The position numbers were made by a program, and so were the translations under genes. 64,000 nt of DNA, taken from assembly GCF_004211145.1 (NCBI RefSeq), contig NZ_SEBS01000024.1, forward strand, positions 1 through 64,000. Reading direction: 5' to 3'. The stretch comes from Flavobacterium sp. (GTDB lineage Bacteria > Bacteroidota > Bacteroidia > Flavobacteriales > Flavobacteriaceae). The notes beneath the pieces were generated by a model that was given only the letters and a program-made list of their open reading frames with translations, did no database searches and was not told where the DNA came from. This document shows, piece by piece, positions 25,565 through 34,499 of the stretch; position 1 is the stretch's first letter, and each line of letters opens with the position of its first letter.

Positions 25565-26296
25565 ATGAAAACAATCCTAATCACCGGCGGCGGTTCCGGA
25601 ATCGGCTTCGAAATGGCCAAACAATTTTCAGCTCTCGGCAACAAAGTCATCATCACGGGCCGAAACGAAGAACGTCTTGAAAGCGCCGTTTCCCAACTCG
25701 AAAACGCCCGCTTCATCCAAGCCGATGTGACCGAACACAATGATGTAGAACGCCTCGTGGAAACCATCCAACGCGATTTCCCGACGCTTAACGTCCTGAT
25801 CAACAATGCCGGGAACGCCCAGTATTACAAACTGACCGACGAGAACGCGAACGCTTTTGAAAAAGCCCAGGAAGAAATCCTCACAAACTATCTTTCCACG
25901 ATCCGGCTTACCGAGAAGTTACTGCCAACGCTACGAAAAAACAAAAACGCCGCAATCGCAAACGTCTCGTCTATCGTCGCGTTTGTTCCCGGAATCACCT
26001 TACCGACCTACGCCGCAAGCAAGGCCGCGCTTCACTCCTATTCACAATCCTTGCGTTTGTCCTTGACGCGCAACAACGATGACATTAGAGTTTTCGAACT
26101 TATGCCGCCATTGGTGAACACCGAATTTTCGAAAGAGATCGGAGGCGAAAACGGCATGAATCCCGCCGATGTCGCGAAATCCTTGGTCGACGCTATCGAA
26201 AACGACATTTTTGAAATCCATCCCGGCATGACCGCCGATCTGTACCAACTGTATCTCTCGTCACCTGAAGCGGCTTTCAATGCGCTGAACAATTGA
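25565..26296 (+). CDS. short-chain dehydrogenase/reductase, DltE-like
   Basis: A 243-residue cytoplasmic SDR. Cofactor motif GGGSGIGFEMAKQ (8-20), NNAGN at about 79-83, catalytic Ser near 137 (NVSSIVAF) and YAASK (Y150, K154). The chemistry is reversible NAD(P)-linked oxidation of an alcohol or reduction of a carbonyl; the substrate is unknown. It is controlled, on sequence evidence, by the upstream TetR protein through the operator at 25508. Confidence 0.92.
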   Translation: MKTILITGGGSGIGFEMAKQFSALGNKVIITGRNEERLESAVSQLENARFIQADVTEHNDVERLVETIQRDFPTLNVLINNAGNAQYYKLTDENANAFEKAQEEILTNYLSTIRLTEKLLPTLRKNKNAAIANVSSIVAFVPGITLPTYAASKAALHSYSQSLRLSLTRNNDDIRVFELMPPLVNTEFSKEIGGENGMNPADVAKSLVDAIENDIFEIHPGMTADLYQLYLSSPEAAFNALNN

Positions 26297-26423
26297 AAAA
26301 ATATGTTTTAGATTTTGAATTTTAAATGCCACTATACTGTTGATAAACCGACTGTTCATCCCAACTCAAAATTTAAAATCCAACATTCAAAACAAAAAAT
26401 AAGTCTAATCAAAGCACAAGCAA

Positions 26424-27668
26424 ATGAAACGAGTAGTCATCACAGGATTGGGCGCGATCACGCCGCTGGGGAATTCAGTTCCCGAATTTTGGAAAAATAT
26501 AATCGCAGGAAAAAGCGGTGCGGGCCCGATCACGAAGTTCGACACCACGCTGTTCAAAACCAAATTCGCGCACGAAGTCAAGGATTTCAATGCCGAAAAC
26601 TATTTCGACCGAAAAGACGTCCGAAAATACGATCCGTTCACGCAATACGCAGTCGCCGCATCAGACGAAGCGATCCGTGACAGCGGCATTGACTTCGCGA
26701 ATTTGTCAGACGGCGAACGCGCTGAAGTCGGCGTGATCTGGGCATCGGGAAACGGCGGAATCACGACGTTCGAACAGCAACTTTCGGAATTCCATGCGGG
26801 CGACGGAACGCCACGGTTCAACCCGTTCTTCATCCCGAAAATGATTGTCGACATCGCGGCCGGCGTGATCTCGATAAAACACAAATTGTACGGCCCGAAC
26901 TACGCGACGGTTTCAGCGTGCGCGTCGTCGAACACCGCGATCATCAGCGCGTTCGACACGATCCGTTTGGGAAAGGCTTCAATGATGATAGCCGGCGGTT
27001 CCGAGGCTGCGATCACGCCATCGTCAATTGGCGGTTTCAGCGCGTCCCAGGCGTTGTCGAAGAACAACGAAAACCCTACCAAAGCATCGCGTCCTTTCGA
27101 CGCCGACCGTGACGGTTTCGTGGCCGGTGAAGGCGCGGGCGCGTTGATCCTTGAAGAATATGAGCACGCCAAAGCGAGAGGCGCGAAAATCTACGCCGAA
27201 ATGGTCGGAGGCGGAATGGCGGCCGATGCTTACCATTTGACGGGAACTTCCCCCGACGGACTCGGTGCCAAACTAGGCATGTTGAAAGCCTTGGCCGACG
27301 CAGGTCTCGAACCGTCACGAATCGGAAGTATAAACGCTCACGCGACTTCGACGCCTCAAGGTGATTTGAGTGAACTGAGCGCAATCAAATCGGTGTTCGG
27401 AAATCATCCGGTCCTGATCACGGCGACCAAATCCATGACAGGACATTTGCTTGGTGCGGCGGGCGCGATCGAGAGTATCATCAGCGTTCTGTCGCTCAAA
27501 AACGCGATCGTGCCACCTACGATCAACCTCGAAAATCCCGATCGCGCCATTCCTGAAGGTTTGCAAATCGTCTCTAAAACGGCAAGAAAATTCGACCACG
27601 AGTTCATCATGAACAACACCTTCGGTTTCGGCGGACATACGGCCACGGCAATCTTCAGGAAGATCTAA
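26424..27668 (+). CDS. fabF: beta-ketoacyl-ACP synthase II (FabF-type)
   Basis: A 414-residue condensing enzyme that extends acyl-ACP with malonyl-ACP in fatty acid synthesis. Active-site Cys in VSACASSNTA (about 164), the two His in NAHATSTPQGD (about 302) and TKSMTGHLLG (about 337), and the C-terminal FGFGGHTATAIF are all present, as is the N-terminal VVITGLGAITPLGNS. It stands apart from acyl carrier protein or other fab genes, so it may be a second FabF-like synthase serving a special lipid. Symbol by family, not by proven role. Confidence 0.9.
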   Translation: MKRVVITGLGAITPLGNSVPEFWKNIIAGKSGAGPITKFDTTLFKTKFAHEVKDFNAENYFDRKDVRKYDPFTQYAVAASDEAIRDSGIDFANLSDGERAEVGVIWASGNGGITTFEQQLSEFHAGDGTPRFNPFFIPKMIVDIAAGVISIKHKLYGPNYATVSACASSNTAIISAFDTIRLGKASMMIAGGSEAAITPSSIGGFSASQALSKNNENPTKASRPFDADRDGFVAGEGAGALILEEYEHAKARGAKIYAEMVGGGMAADAYHLTGTSPDGLGAKLGMLKALADAGLEPSRIGSINAHATSTPQGDLSELSAIKSVFGNHPVLITATKSMTGHLLGAAGAIESIISVLSLKNAIVPPTINLENPDRAIPEGLQIVSKTARKFDHEFIMNNTFGFGGHTATAIFRKI

Positions 27669-27711
27669 CGATTGTTAGCCGCGAATTACACAAATAGATA
27701 AAATTTCGAAG

Positions 27712-27783
27712 AATTCGTGCATTGTGTATTCGTGCATTCGTGCATTCGTGCATTCGTGCATTCGTGCATTCGTGCATTCGTGG
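27712..27783. repeat. 8-bp tandem repeat (attcgtgc)n
   Basis: About seven consecutive copies of attcgtgc preceded by a degenerate copy and followed by attcgtggctaaaaaaa. It lies in the 290-base gap after fabF, which shows no other structure except A-rich sequence near the next start. A short ORF across the repeat is not a gene. Confidence 0.9.
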
Positions 27784-27959
27784 CTAAAAAAAATTACCGC
27801 GATTTCCTGATTCAATCTATCATCCGCAGCAAAAAAACTTCGCGGCTAATAAACAACGCACTTACCAATTTATACCAAAATCTCACAAATCGGCGTTAAA
27901 ACAAATTCCAAATCAAACCTCTAACGCAGGCTGGCACAATTCCTGCAAAACGCCCAACC

Positions 27960-29078
27960 GTGAAAAAAAACCTACTGATTTATCCGTTATTTGCGAGCCT
28001 GTTTCTTTTATCGGCTTGCGGCTGTTCGGGAATCACGAAAGTGACCGACGCCATTACGAACCCTAGCGCACGCGAACTCTACGTGCGGGAATTGAAAAAT
28101 GATATAGATGTCAAAAGTTGGGAATCCGCTTATGAATCGGCGGTCAACGACAGTTTGATCGTGACCTTGCCGTATGGCGAGAAAGGACGCTTCAACCCGG
28201 CAACACCGATCGCTTACAGTTACACCGTCGGGCTTCAGGAAGGCGAAATCCTCGATGCCCAAATAACGCAGGACGTTGCCCAACGCACATTTCTCGAAGT
28301 ATTCGAATGGGACGGAAATTCGTTCCGAAGCATCGGGCAAACGGTCGGGTCGCGCATCTCGGCCGCAGGTGAAAACGCAGGACTTTTTAAATTGGTCGTA
28401 CAACCCGAATTCGGCGCAACGGGCAATTTCTTCGTGAGCATCAACAAGAAACCGTTGTATGAATTCCCGGTCTCGGGCAAAGGAAATGCTGCGATCCAAA
28501 GTTTTTGGGGCCAGGTGCGCGATGCGGGGAAACGCAGCCACGAAGGCATCGATATCTTCGCCAAACGCGGAACTCCGGTCGTAGCGGTCGCCGACGGGAT
28601 CGTCACACGCACGGGCGATCACGGCATCGGCGGCAAACAAGTCTGGCTCAGGACGGGAATCTTTGGGAAATCCGTGTATTACGCGCATTTGGACCGAATC
28701 GCCGTGGAAAGCGCGACATCGGTAAAAGTTGGGGATACGCTGGGCTTCGTCGGGAATACGGGAAATGCGAAGGGCGGCGCGACGCATCTGCACTTTGGGA
28801 TCTACAGCGATTATGGGGCCGTTAATCCGTTGTCGTTCGTATATCGCACCGACAATATCGTCGCAAGATCATTCCCGATGAATTTCTCGTCGGCTTCGCT
28901 TCGCATCAAATCGGCCAAAGCGACGCTACGTCAAGGTCCTGACACTGATTTCAACAAGATCGGTGAATTGAAAGCTGGGGAATCGGTTACATTTCTCGGG
29001 CAAACCAAAGATTGGATCCACGTCCAGACATCGGTCGGACAAAAAGCATTCTTGCATAAAAGTCTTGTAAAAGTCTAA
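27960..29078 (+). CDS. M23 metallopeptidase lipoprotein with C-terminal SH3-like domain
   Basis: A 372-residue protein starting with GTG. The lipobox LLSAC puts the lipid-anchored Cys at residue 20. Residues about 190-300 are the LytM/M23 fold: HEGIDIFAKRGTPV gives the zinc His and Asp, and THLHFGIY the HxH pair. Residues about 312-372 are an SH3b-like domain (TLRQGPDTDFNKIGEL). Such proteins cut or bind peptidoglycan cross-bridges at the cell surface. No neighbour is clearly linked; it is probably monocistronic. Confidence 0.92.
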   Translation: MKKNLLIYPLFASLFLLSACGCSGITKVTDAITNPSARELYVRELKNDIDVKSWESAYESAVNDSLIVTLPYGEKGRFNPATPIAYSYTVGLQEGEILDAQITQDVAQRTFLEVFEWDGNSFRSIGQTVGSRISAAGENAGLFKLVVQPEFGATGNFFVSINKKPLYEFPVSGKGNAAIQSFWGQVRDAGKRSHEGIDIFAKRGTPVVAVADGIVTRTGDHGIGGKQVWLRTGIFGKSVYYAHLDRIAVESATSVKVGDTLGFVGNTGNAKGGATHLHFGIYSDYGAVNPLSFVYRTDNIVARSFPMNFSSASLRIKSAKATLRQGPDTDFNKIGELKAGESVTFLGQTKDWIHVQTSVGQKAFLHKSLVKV

Positions 29079-29191
29079 GGCTTTCCGTTTCCCGGATGCT
29101 TTTTTTCCAACTATTACGTTAAAGTCTTGATACGAAAGCGTTGTAGTGTAAGAAAAAACTAACTTTAGCGCCTCTAAAAAAACAAAAAACT

Positions 29192-30637
29192 ATGAAAAAG
29201 TTACTTTCCACTTTTGGACTCGCGGCATTACTTGCCTGCCAAATTGGATGCTCAAACAGCGACGGAGACGGTAATGGCGATACGACTCCCGATCCGGATC
29301 CTGTCGAACCTGGCGTGAACGAAGTCGATTTTTGGCTTACCAAAAGCGACCAATCGGTGAAACTCATCAAGCAGACAACTATTCTCGACTTCACCACGAC
29401 GCCGAACAACAACCAGAACATCGACGTCACTGAAGGCGAAACCTACCAAACCGTAGATGGTTTCGGGTACGCGCTGACCGGTGGAAGCGTAACGGTCATC
29501 AACCAATTGACCGCAGCCAAGAAACAGGAATTACTGCAGGATTTATTCGGTGCTTCAGGAATCGGAGTCAGTTATCTGCGTATCAGCATCGGAGCTTCTG
29601 ATATGAGCGCCTCGCCTTACACGTACGACGACATGCCATCGGGACAAACCGATCCGACGCTTGCGAATTTCAGCATTTCGTCAGACGACGCGCTGGTCAA
29701 TCTGCTTACCGAAATATTGGCGATCAACCCGAATATCAAAATCGTCGCTACTCCGTGGTCGGCACCGACTTGGATGAAAGACAACAACTCGTTCGTCGGT
29801 GGAAGTCTGTTGCCTGCGAACTACGGCGTTTATTCGCAATACTTCGTGAATTATCTGCAAGCCATGCAGGCCGAAGGAATCAACATCACCGCGATCACGC
29901 CTCAGAACGAACCCCTCCACGGCGGCAACAATCCGAGCATGGTGATGACGGCCGACCAACAGAACGACTTCATCAAGAACCATTTGGGACCTGCGTTCCA
30001 ATCGGCGGGATTGAACACGAAAATTATTGTGTACGACCATAATCTGGACAATACGGCCTATCCGCTTTCGATTTTGAACGACGCTGCGACGCGACCTTTC
30101 GTAGATGGATCGGCATTCCACCTGTACGCCGGAAATATCAATTCGATGTTAAGCGTACACGCCGCGTATCCCGACAAAAATCTTTATTTCACCGAGCAGT
30201 TCACGAGTTCGACGGGCGATTTCGGAGGCGACTTGAAATGGCACCTAAAAAACGTAATCATCGGTTCGATGCGAAACTGGAGTAAAAATGCGCTCGAATG
30301 GAATTTGGCCACCAACATAAGTTACGGACCTCATACTGAAAATGGCTGCACGACTTGTCAGGGCGCGATCACGGTGAACAACGGCAACACGTACACGAAA
30401 AACGTTTCGTATTACATCATCGCACACGCAGCCAAGTTTGTTCCTGCGGGTTCGGTCAGGATCGGAAGTACGAATTCGGGCAACATCAACACCGTCGCGT
30501 TCAAACGTCCCGATGGAAAGAAAGTGCTGATTGCCGAGAACGACGGAACTTCGGCATCGACCGTAAACATTCGCCACAACAACCAATGGGTTCCGGTATT
30601 TTTGGACGCGGGTTCGGTTGCGACGTTTGTTTGGTAA
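29192..30637 (+). CDS. glycoside hydrolase family 30 lipoprotein
   Basis: A 481-residue secreted glycosidase. The leader MKKLLSTFGLAALLACQIGC ends in a lipobox-like Cys at 20, followed by an Asp/Gly/Pro-rich linker. The (beta/alpha)8 domain has QTVDGFGYALTGGS near the start, the acid/base Glu in TPQNEPLHGGN (about 240) and the nucleophile Glu in LYFTEQFTSS (about 335). A C-terminal beta domain (VAFKRPDGKKVLIAENDGT) completes the GH30 architecture. Family members cleave beta-1,6-glucans or glucosylceramide-like beta-glucosides; which one cannot be told here. Confidence 0.92.
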   Translation: MKKLLSTFGLAALLACQIGCSNSDGDGNGDTTPDPDPVEPGVNEVDFWLTKSDQSVKLIKQTTILDFTTTPNNNQNIDVTEGETYQTVDGFGYALTGGSVTVINQLTAAKKQELLQDLFGASGIGVSYLRISIGASDMSASPYTYDDMPSGQTDPTLANFSISSDDALVNLLTEILAINPNIKIVATPWSAPTWMKDNNSFVGGSLLPANYGVYSQYFVNYLQAMQAEGINITAITPQNEPLHGGNNPSMVMTADQQNDFIKNHLGPAFQSAGLNTKIIVYDHNLDNTAYPLSILNDAATRPFVDGSAFHLYAGNINSMLSVHAAYPDKNLYFTEQFTSSTGDFGGDLKWHLKNVIIGSMRNWSKNALEWNLATNISYGPHTENGCTTCQGAITVNNGNTYTKNVSYYIIAHAAKFVPAGSVRIGSTNSGNINTVAFKRPDGKKVLIAENDGTSASTVNIRHNNQWVPVFLDAGSVATFVW

Positions 30638-30720
30638 TTGGGTGATTTGCGGATTAGAAAACTAGCGGATTAGCGAATGGTTTTATTGGCGAGGACGTTT
30701 GGTTTTCGATTGGATATAAG

Positions 30721-30751
30721 AGCGCGGGAGATTTTCCTGCGCTTTTTTTAT
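30721..30751 (+). terminator. terminator after the GH30 gene
   Basis: Stem agcgcggga / tcctgcgct (one G-U) with a 5-base loop and seven T. It overlaps by a few bases the 3' end of the convergent gene at 30748. Confidence 0.8.
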
Positions 30752-31122
30752 TTGTGGGAAAGAATCCATTCGACACCGAATTTGTCTATGACAGAAGTGT
30801 TTGAATCGGAAGTTTCCTGGATTTTATTGTCGGACAATTTCGACAGAAGACGTTTCGATTCGCGTTGGTCACATTCGATCAACAGCGAAATTCTTCCGTT
30901 TCCGGTTCCCGATCGTTGGCCCAGATCCGACGCGAGCATCACGAACATATCGCATTCCAATCTCGCATGCAAAACGAGTTTCCTCACACTTTCGGGCAGT
31001 TTGTGCGCGTGTTCGCTTTGCCCGATTTCGATCATGGAAAGCGTCCCGCCGAAACACGAGCGGTAAAATTGCATGGCTTCGCGACAATTGCCGTGAAAGG
31101 TAAAAAACGGATGCATCGTCAT
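30748..31122 (-). CDS. VOC/PhnB-like glyoxalase-fold protein
   Basis: A 124-residue protein with the PhnB-type start MTMHPFFTFHGNCREAMQFY, then SCFGG and, near the end, DKFGVEWILSHK. This vicinal-oxygen-chelate group is small and soluble and usually acts as a dimer. Reaction unknown. Monocistronic and divergent from the GlxA-type regulator. Confidence 0.88.
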   Translation of the reverse strand: MTMHPFFTFHGNCREAMQFYRSCFGGTLSMIEIGQSEHAHKLPESVRKLVLHARLECDMFVMLASDLGQRSGTGNGRISLLIECDQRESKRLLSKLSDNKIQETSDSNTSVIDKFGVEWILSHK

Positions 31123-31219
31123 AACAGCATTGGCTACACTACAAAATTGCTGCGTTTCGACTGCAAAAACGCGGTGCGATTACGGCTATCGAACGGGGCG
31201 AATGTGACACGGGATTTCT

Positions 31220-31227
31220 TACATTTG
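31220..31227 (+). promoter_or_regulatory. -7 box of the GlxA-type regulator gene
   Basis: TACATTTG, 23 bases before the ATG at 31251, matches TAnnTTTG. No -33 TTG at the usual distance. Confidence 0.5.
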
Positions 31228-31250
31228 TTTTTGCCAAATTTTGATATCCG

Positions 31251-32219
31251 ATGAAGCGCATCTCGATTTACGTTCCCCAAAGTGCCGTCATGGAAGCGGT
31301 TACACCCGCGTATCGCGTTTTCTCGACAGCGAACAGTTTTCTCACTGCATCGGGAAACGAGCCTTTGTTTGATGTGGAATTCGTGGGTTTGGAACGACAC
31401 ATAAAAGCGCAGGACGGAGAATACACGATTACCACGACTCGCCTGCTCGACGAGGTTACTTCTACCGATGTCGTGATTATTCCCGCGCTTTACGGCGATT
31501 TGAAAAACGCGATCGAGCTGAACCGCGACGCCATCGAATGGATAAATAAAATGTACGACAGCGGAGCCGAAGTCGCATCGCTTTGCCTTGGCGCGTTCCT
31601 GCTCGCTGAAACCGGATTGATGAACGGCAGGAAATGCTCGACACATTGGGCGTATTACGACGAGTTCCGAAACATGTTCAGCGACATCGAAATCGTCGAC
31701 GGCGGCATCATCACCGACGAAGGCCGAATCTATTCGAGCGGAGGCGCGGCCTCGATCTGGAACATGCTGCTGTATTTGCTCGAGAAATATACGAGCCGCG
31801 ACATCGCGATCCTGTCGGCCAAATATTTTGCGATCGACATCGACCGCGACAACCAGCACGCTTTTACGATTTTCCGCGCCCAGAAAGACCATCGCGACAA
31901 CGAGATTTTGACGGCCCAGGATTTCATCGAAGACAATTTTACCGAAAAAATCACGATCGACGTTTTGGCCGACAAAGTCAACGTAAGCCGACGCAGTTTC
32001 GAACGACGCTTCAAAAGCGCGACGAACAACACCGTGAGCGAATACATTCAGCGCGTGCGAATCGAATCGGCCAAACGCAGTTTCGAGGCGTCGCTCAAGA
32101 ACGTGAACGAGGTCATGTTCGACGTCGGCTATACCGATACGAAATCGTTCCGCGACGTGTTCAAGAAAATCACGGGTTTGACGCCTGTAGAATATAGGAA
32201 CAAGTACAGCAAAAACTAA
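31251..32219 (+). CDS. GlxA-type AraC-family regulator (DJ-1/PfpI plus HTH)
   Basis: A 322-residue regulator. Residues about 5-185 are a DJ-1/PfpI-like domain with the nucleophile-elbow Cys in SLCLGAFLLAE (about 108). Residues about 220-320 are an AraC double helix-turn-helix (VNVSRRSFERRFKSATNNT and VGYTDTKSFRDVFKKITG). Such proteins sense metabolites through the DJ-1 domain. It is followed after 11 bases by a small gene and the sterol-desaturase-like gene, which may be in the same operon. Confidence 0.94.
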   Translation: MKRISIYVPQSAVMEAVTPAYRVFSTANSFLTASGNEPLFDVEFVGLERHIKAQDGEYTITTTRLLDEVTSTDVVIIPALYGDLKNAIELNRDAIEWINKMYDSGAEVASLCLGAFLLAETGLMNGRKCSTHWAYYDEFRNMFSDIEIVDGGIITDEGRIYSSGGAASIWNMLLYLLEKYTSRDIAILSAKYFAIDIDRDNQHAFTIFRAQKDHRDNEILTAQDFIEDNFTEKITIDVLADKVNVSRRSFERRFKSATNNTVSEYIQRVRIESAKRSFEASLKNVNEVMFDVGYTDTKSFRDVFKKITGLTPVEYRNKYSKN

Positions 32220-32230
32220 AACGCGCGATC

Positions 32231-32551
32231 ATGGCAAAAAGCAGGTTTTTTAAATTGTATGCATTGACGAGTTTCGTTTTTCTGATTGGCGTTTTCGTTT
32301 GTTATAGAGCGAATCTCGCACAGCCGAAATCCGACCAAAACCGGCTTTCAAGCCATAACGGCGGCGGAATAGTCGCGCCCAGCCTGCTCGATTCGATTGC
32401 GAAACGCCGACACGATTCAATGGTCTTTCGGATGTCGTCGTCAAAGACGGTAATTTTGACCGACGGATTGAAATTTCCGGACATACTTTCAAAGGACAGC
32501 ATTCCCGTGCCGCGCGATTTGTCCAAAAAAGTGAAACCTGCAAAGCCATGA
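32231..32551 (+). CDS. hypothetical single-helix membrane protein
   Basis: A 106-residue protein with one N-terminal membrane helix (about 9-24) and a polar Ser/Asp/Lys-rich remainder probably outside the inner membrane. No family recognised. Its stop overlaps the start of the hydroxylase gene by 4 bases (ATGA), which supports its being real and coupled to that gene. Confidence 0.6.
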   Translation: MAKSRFFKLYALTSFVFLIGVFVCYRANLAQPKSDQNRLSSHNGGGIVAPSLLDSIAKRRHDSMVFRMSSSKTVILTDGLKFPDILSKDSIPVPRDLSKKVKPAKP

Positions 32552-33390
32552 GTTTCGTCTATTTACTGATCGCAACGGGCGCGAGCCTTTTCTTCCTCGC
32601 GTTGGTCTTTATCCCAATGGAAAAAGCGTTTCCCGCGAAACCCGGACAAAAAGTGTTCAGGAAAAACTGGCTGCTCGATTTTGGTTATTTCCTCGGACAG
32701 TATTTGTTTTGGAGCGGGATCGTACTTGCGGTGCTTTCATATTTCAGCAATTGGCTGAACGCCTGGATGCCGATTGGATTCCGCGAAGCGCTGTCAGGGC
32801 AACCGTTCGTTTTGCAGGCCATCGAAATCCTTTTCCTGAGCGATTTGATCATTTATTGGGGACATCGGTTGCAACACAAGGTAGATTTCCTGTGGCGTTT
32901 CCACAAAGTGCATCACAGCGCCGAAACCTTGGATTGGCTCGCTTCTCACCGGGAACATCCGCTTGATTCGGTGTACACGATCGGACTCATAAATTTGCCC
33001 GCATTCGTGTTCGGTTTCGATTTGAACGCGATTGCGATGCTCGTCGCGTTTCGCGGCATTTGGGCGATTTACATCCACAGCAACGTCAGGCTGAACATCG
33101 GATTTCTCAAAATGTTCATCGGTTCGCCCGACTTGCACCATTGGCATCACGACCGGGAACGCGACCGCGGCAATTATGCGAACATCTCGCCTTTGATGGA
33201 TTTGCTTTTCGGAACCTATGTGTCGCCGAATAAAGAGCCCGAACATTTCGGCATAAACGAAAATTTCCCGCAAGTCTATTGGAAGCAGCTCGCGTATCCG
33301 TTATTACCTGCGAAATGGACGCGAAAACTCGAAGCGAGATCGGTCCCTAAAGAAGCGTCTTCACGCGAAGCAATTGTTTCCCGGCCGTAA
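32548..33390 (+). CDS. sterol desaturase / fatty acid hydroxylase family protein
   Basis: A 280-residue membrane di-iron enzyme. The eight-His pattern is visible: HRLQH (about 106-110), HKVHH (about 119-123) and HHWHH (about 193-197), with extra His in between. Four to five membrane helices surround it. The family hydroxylates or desaturates lipid tails, including sterols, carotenoids and fatty acids. Its last 44 bases overlap the 3' end of the convergent SMP-30 gene. Confidence 0.93.
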   Translation: MSFVYLLIATGASLFFLALVFIPMEKAFPAKPGQKVFRKNWLLDFGYFLGQYLFWSGIVLAVLSYFSNWLNAWMPIGFREALSGQPFVLQAIEILFLSDLIIYWGHRLQHKVDFLWRFHKVHHSAETLDWLASHREHPLDSVYTIGLINLPAFVFGFDLNAIAMLVAFRGIWAIYIHSNVRLNIGFLKMFIGSPDLHHWHHDRERDRGNYANISPLMDLLFGTYVSPNKEPEHFGINENFPQVYWKQLAYPLLPAKWTRKLEARSVPKEASSREAIVSRP

Positions 33391-34312
33391 TGTATAAATA
33401 ACCGTCGGCTCCGAATGCGCAGTTAGCCGTAGGCATTCCCGTATCGATCTTGCCGAGGTATTTTCCCATGGGCGAAATGACCATGACGCCGTTTCCGGCA
33501 CCTGTGAAGATGTTGCCATCCTTGTCGATCTTCATGCCGTCGGCGGCCGTATACAACGGACGTAAATCGAAGAATATTTTTCCTTTCCCGACCGATCCGT
33601 CAGCGTTTACGGGATACGACATGATCACGGCTTCGCGATCGGTTTGGCTCACGTACAGCGTTTTCTCGTCGGGCGAAAGTGCGATACCGTTCGGGCGTTT
33701 CAAGTTGTCGATGATGCGCGTCACGGTTCCGTCGGGCGCGATCCTGTATACGCCGAACATTTGCGTGCGCTCGGTCGGGTCGTCTTTCATGCCTTGGAAT
33801 CCGTAAGGCGGATCGGTGAAATAATACGCACCCGATGAATGTTGGCAGATGTCGTTGGGCGAATTAAACGGTTTTCCGTCGAACGAGCCCGCTATCGTCG
33901 TTTTGGTCGCCTCGCCGATTTTCATTTTCGAGATGCGTCGGTTACCTTGTTCGCAGGCCACGAGTTCGCCCTGTTTGTTAATCAACAATCCGTTCGAACC
34001 GGGTTCGTCACTGTAGAAAGCCGCGGCCGTATAACCCGATTTGTTGAGCCAGGTCGTGAGCCCGTCTTTTTTGTTCCACTTGAAAATCTCGTTTTGGCGC
34101 GGATCCGAAAACAACAGATAATCGCCATCTTTTACCCAAACAGGACCTTCAGCCCAGGTGAATCCTGAGGCGAGAATTTCGATTTTGGCATCGGGCGCGA
34201 CCAGTGTCGAGAATGTCGGATCGATGGCGGTGATCTTTCCTGACTTTAGATAGTTGGGCTGGGCGGCGACATTCACCGCGAATGCTAAGCTTAGGAATAC
34301 AAAAAATTTCAT
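33347..34312 (-). CDS. SMP-30/gluconolactonase family protein, exported
   Basis: A 321-residue protein with a signal peptide (MKFFVFLSLAFAVNVAAQ) and a six-blade propeller: FTWAEGPVWVKDGDYLLFSD near 50-69, RRISKM, GKPFNSPNDICQH (metal-site Asn and Asp), RPNGIALSPDEKTLYVS. Family members are calcium-dependent lactonases in sugar-acid pathways; this one would act in the periplasm. It converges on the sterol-desaturase-like gene with a 44-base overlap. Confidence 0.93.
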   Translation of the reverse strand: MKFFVFLSLAFAVNVAAQPNYLKSGKITAIDPTFSTLVAPDAKIEILASGFTWAEGPVWVKDGDYLLFSDPRQNEIFKWNKKDGLTTWLNKSGYTAAAFYSDEPGSNGLLINKQGELVACEQGNRRISKMKIGEATKTTIAGSFDGKPFNSPNDICQHSSGAYYFTDPPYGFQGMKDDPTERTQMFGVYRIAPDGTVTRIIDNLKRPNGIALSPDEKTLYVSQTDREAVIMSYPVNADGSVGKGKIFFDLRPLYTAADGMKIDKDGNIFTGAGNGVMVISPMGKYLGKIDTGMPTANCAFGADGYLYITAGKQLLRVKTLL

Positions 34313-34404
34313 TTGGGGCGTTTTTGCAAAGCTAACGGTTTTTTGTTTTTTTTGCCGCGGAATGTTTTGCCAATCGGTTGGAAACTCGTAACACCTATTT
34401 TTTT

Positions 34405-34440
34405 AGCCACGGATGCACGGATCTCCACGGATGTAAAAAA
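34405..34440. repeat. intergenic cacggat repeat fragment
   Basis: agccacggatgcacggatctccacggatgtaaaaaa: three spaced copies of cacggat. Related sequences (ccgtgtatccgtggc) occur in the 49.1-49.4 kb intergenic region. Confidence 0.7.
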
Positions 34441-34487
34441 TCGCAACACTTTTATATCTGTATCGAAGCGATCAGTGACTAAAAAAT

Positions 34488-34495
34488 TACATTTG
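34488..34495 (+). promoter_or_regulatory. -7 box very close to the 34500 start codon
   Basis: TACATTTG matches TAnnTTTG and ends 4 bases before the ATG at 34500. If it is used, transcription begins at or inside the annotated start, so the mRNA would be leaderless or the true start lies downstream. Confidence 0.4.
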
Positions 34496-34499
34496 TCAC

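Noticed and set aside
27717..27899. ORF of 60 residues with repeated CIRAFVHS
   Set aside because: Encoded by the attcgtgc microsatellite.
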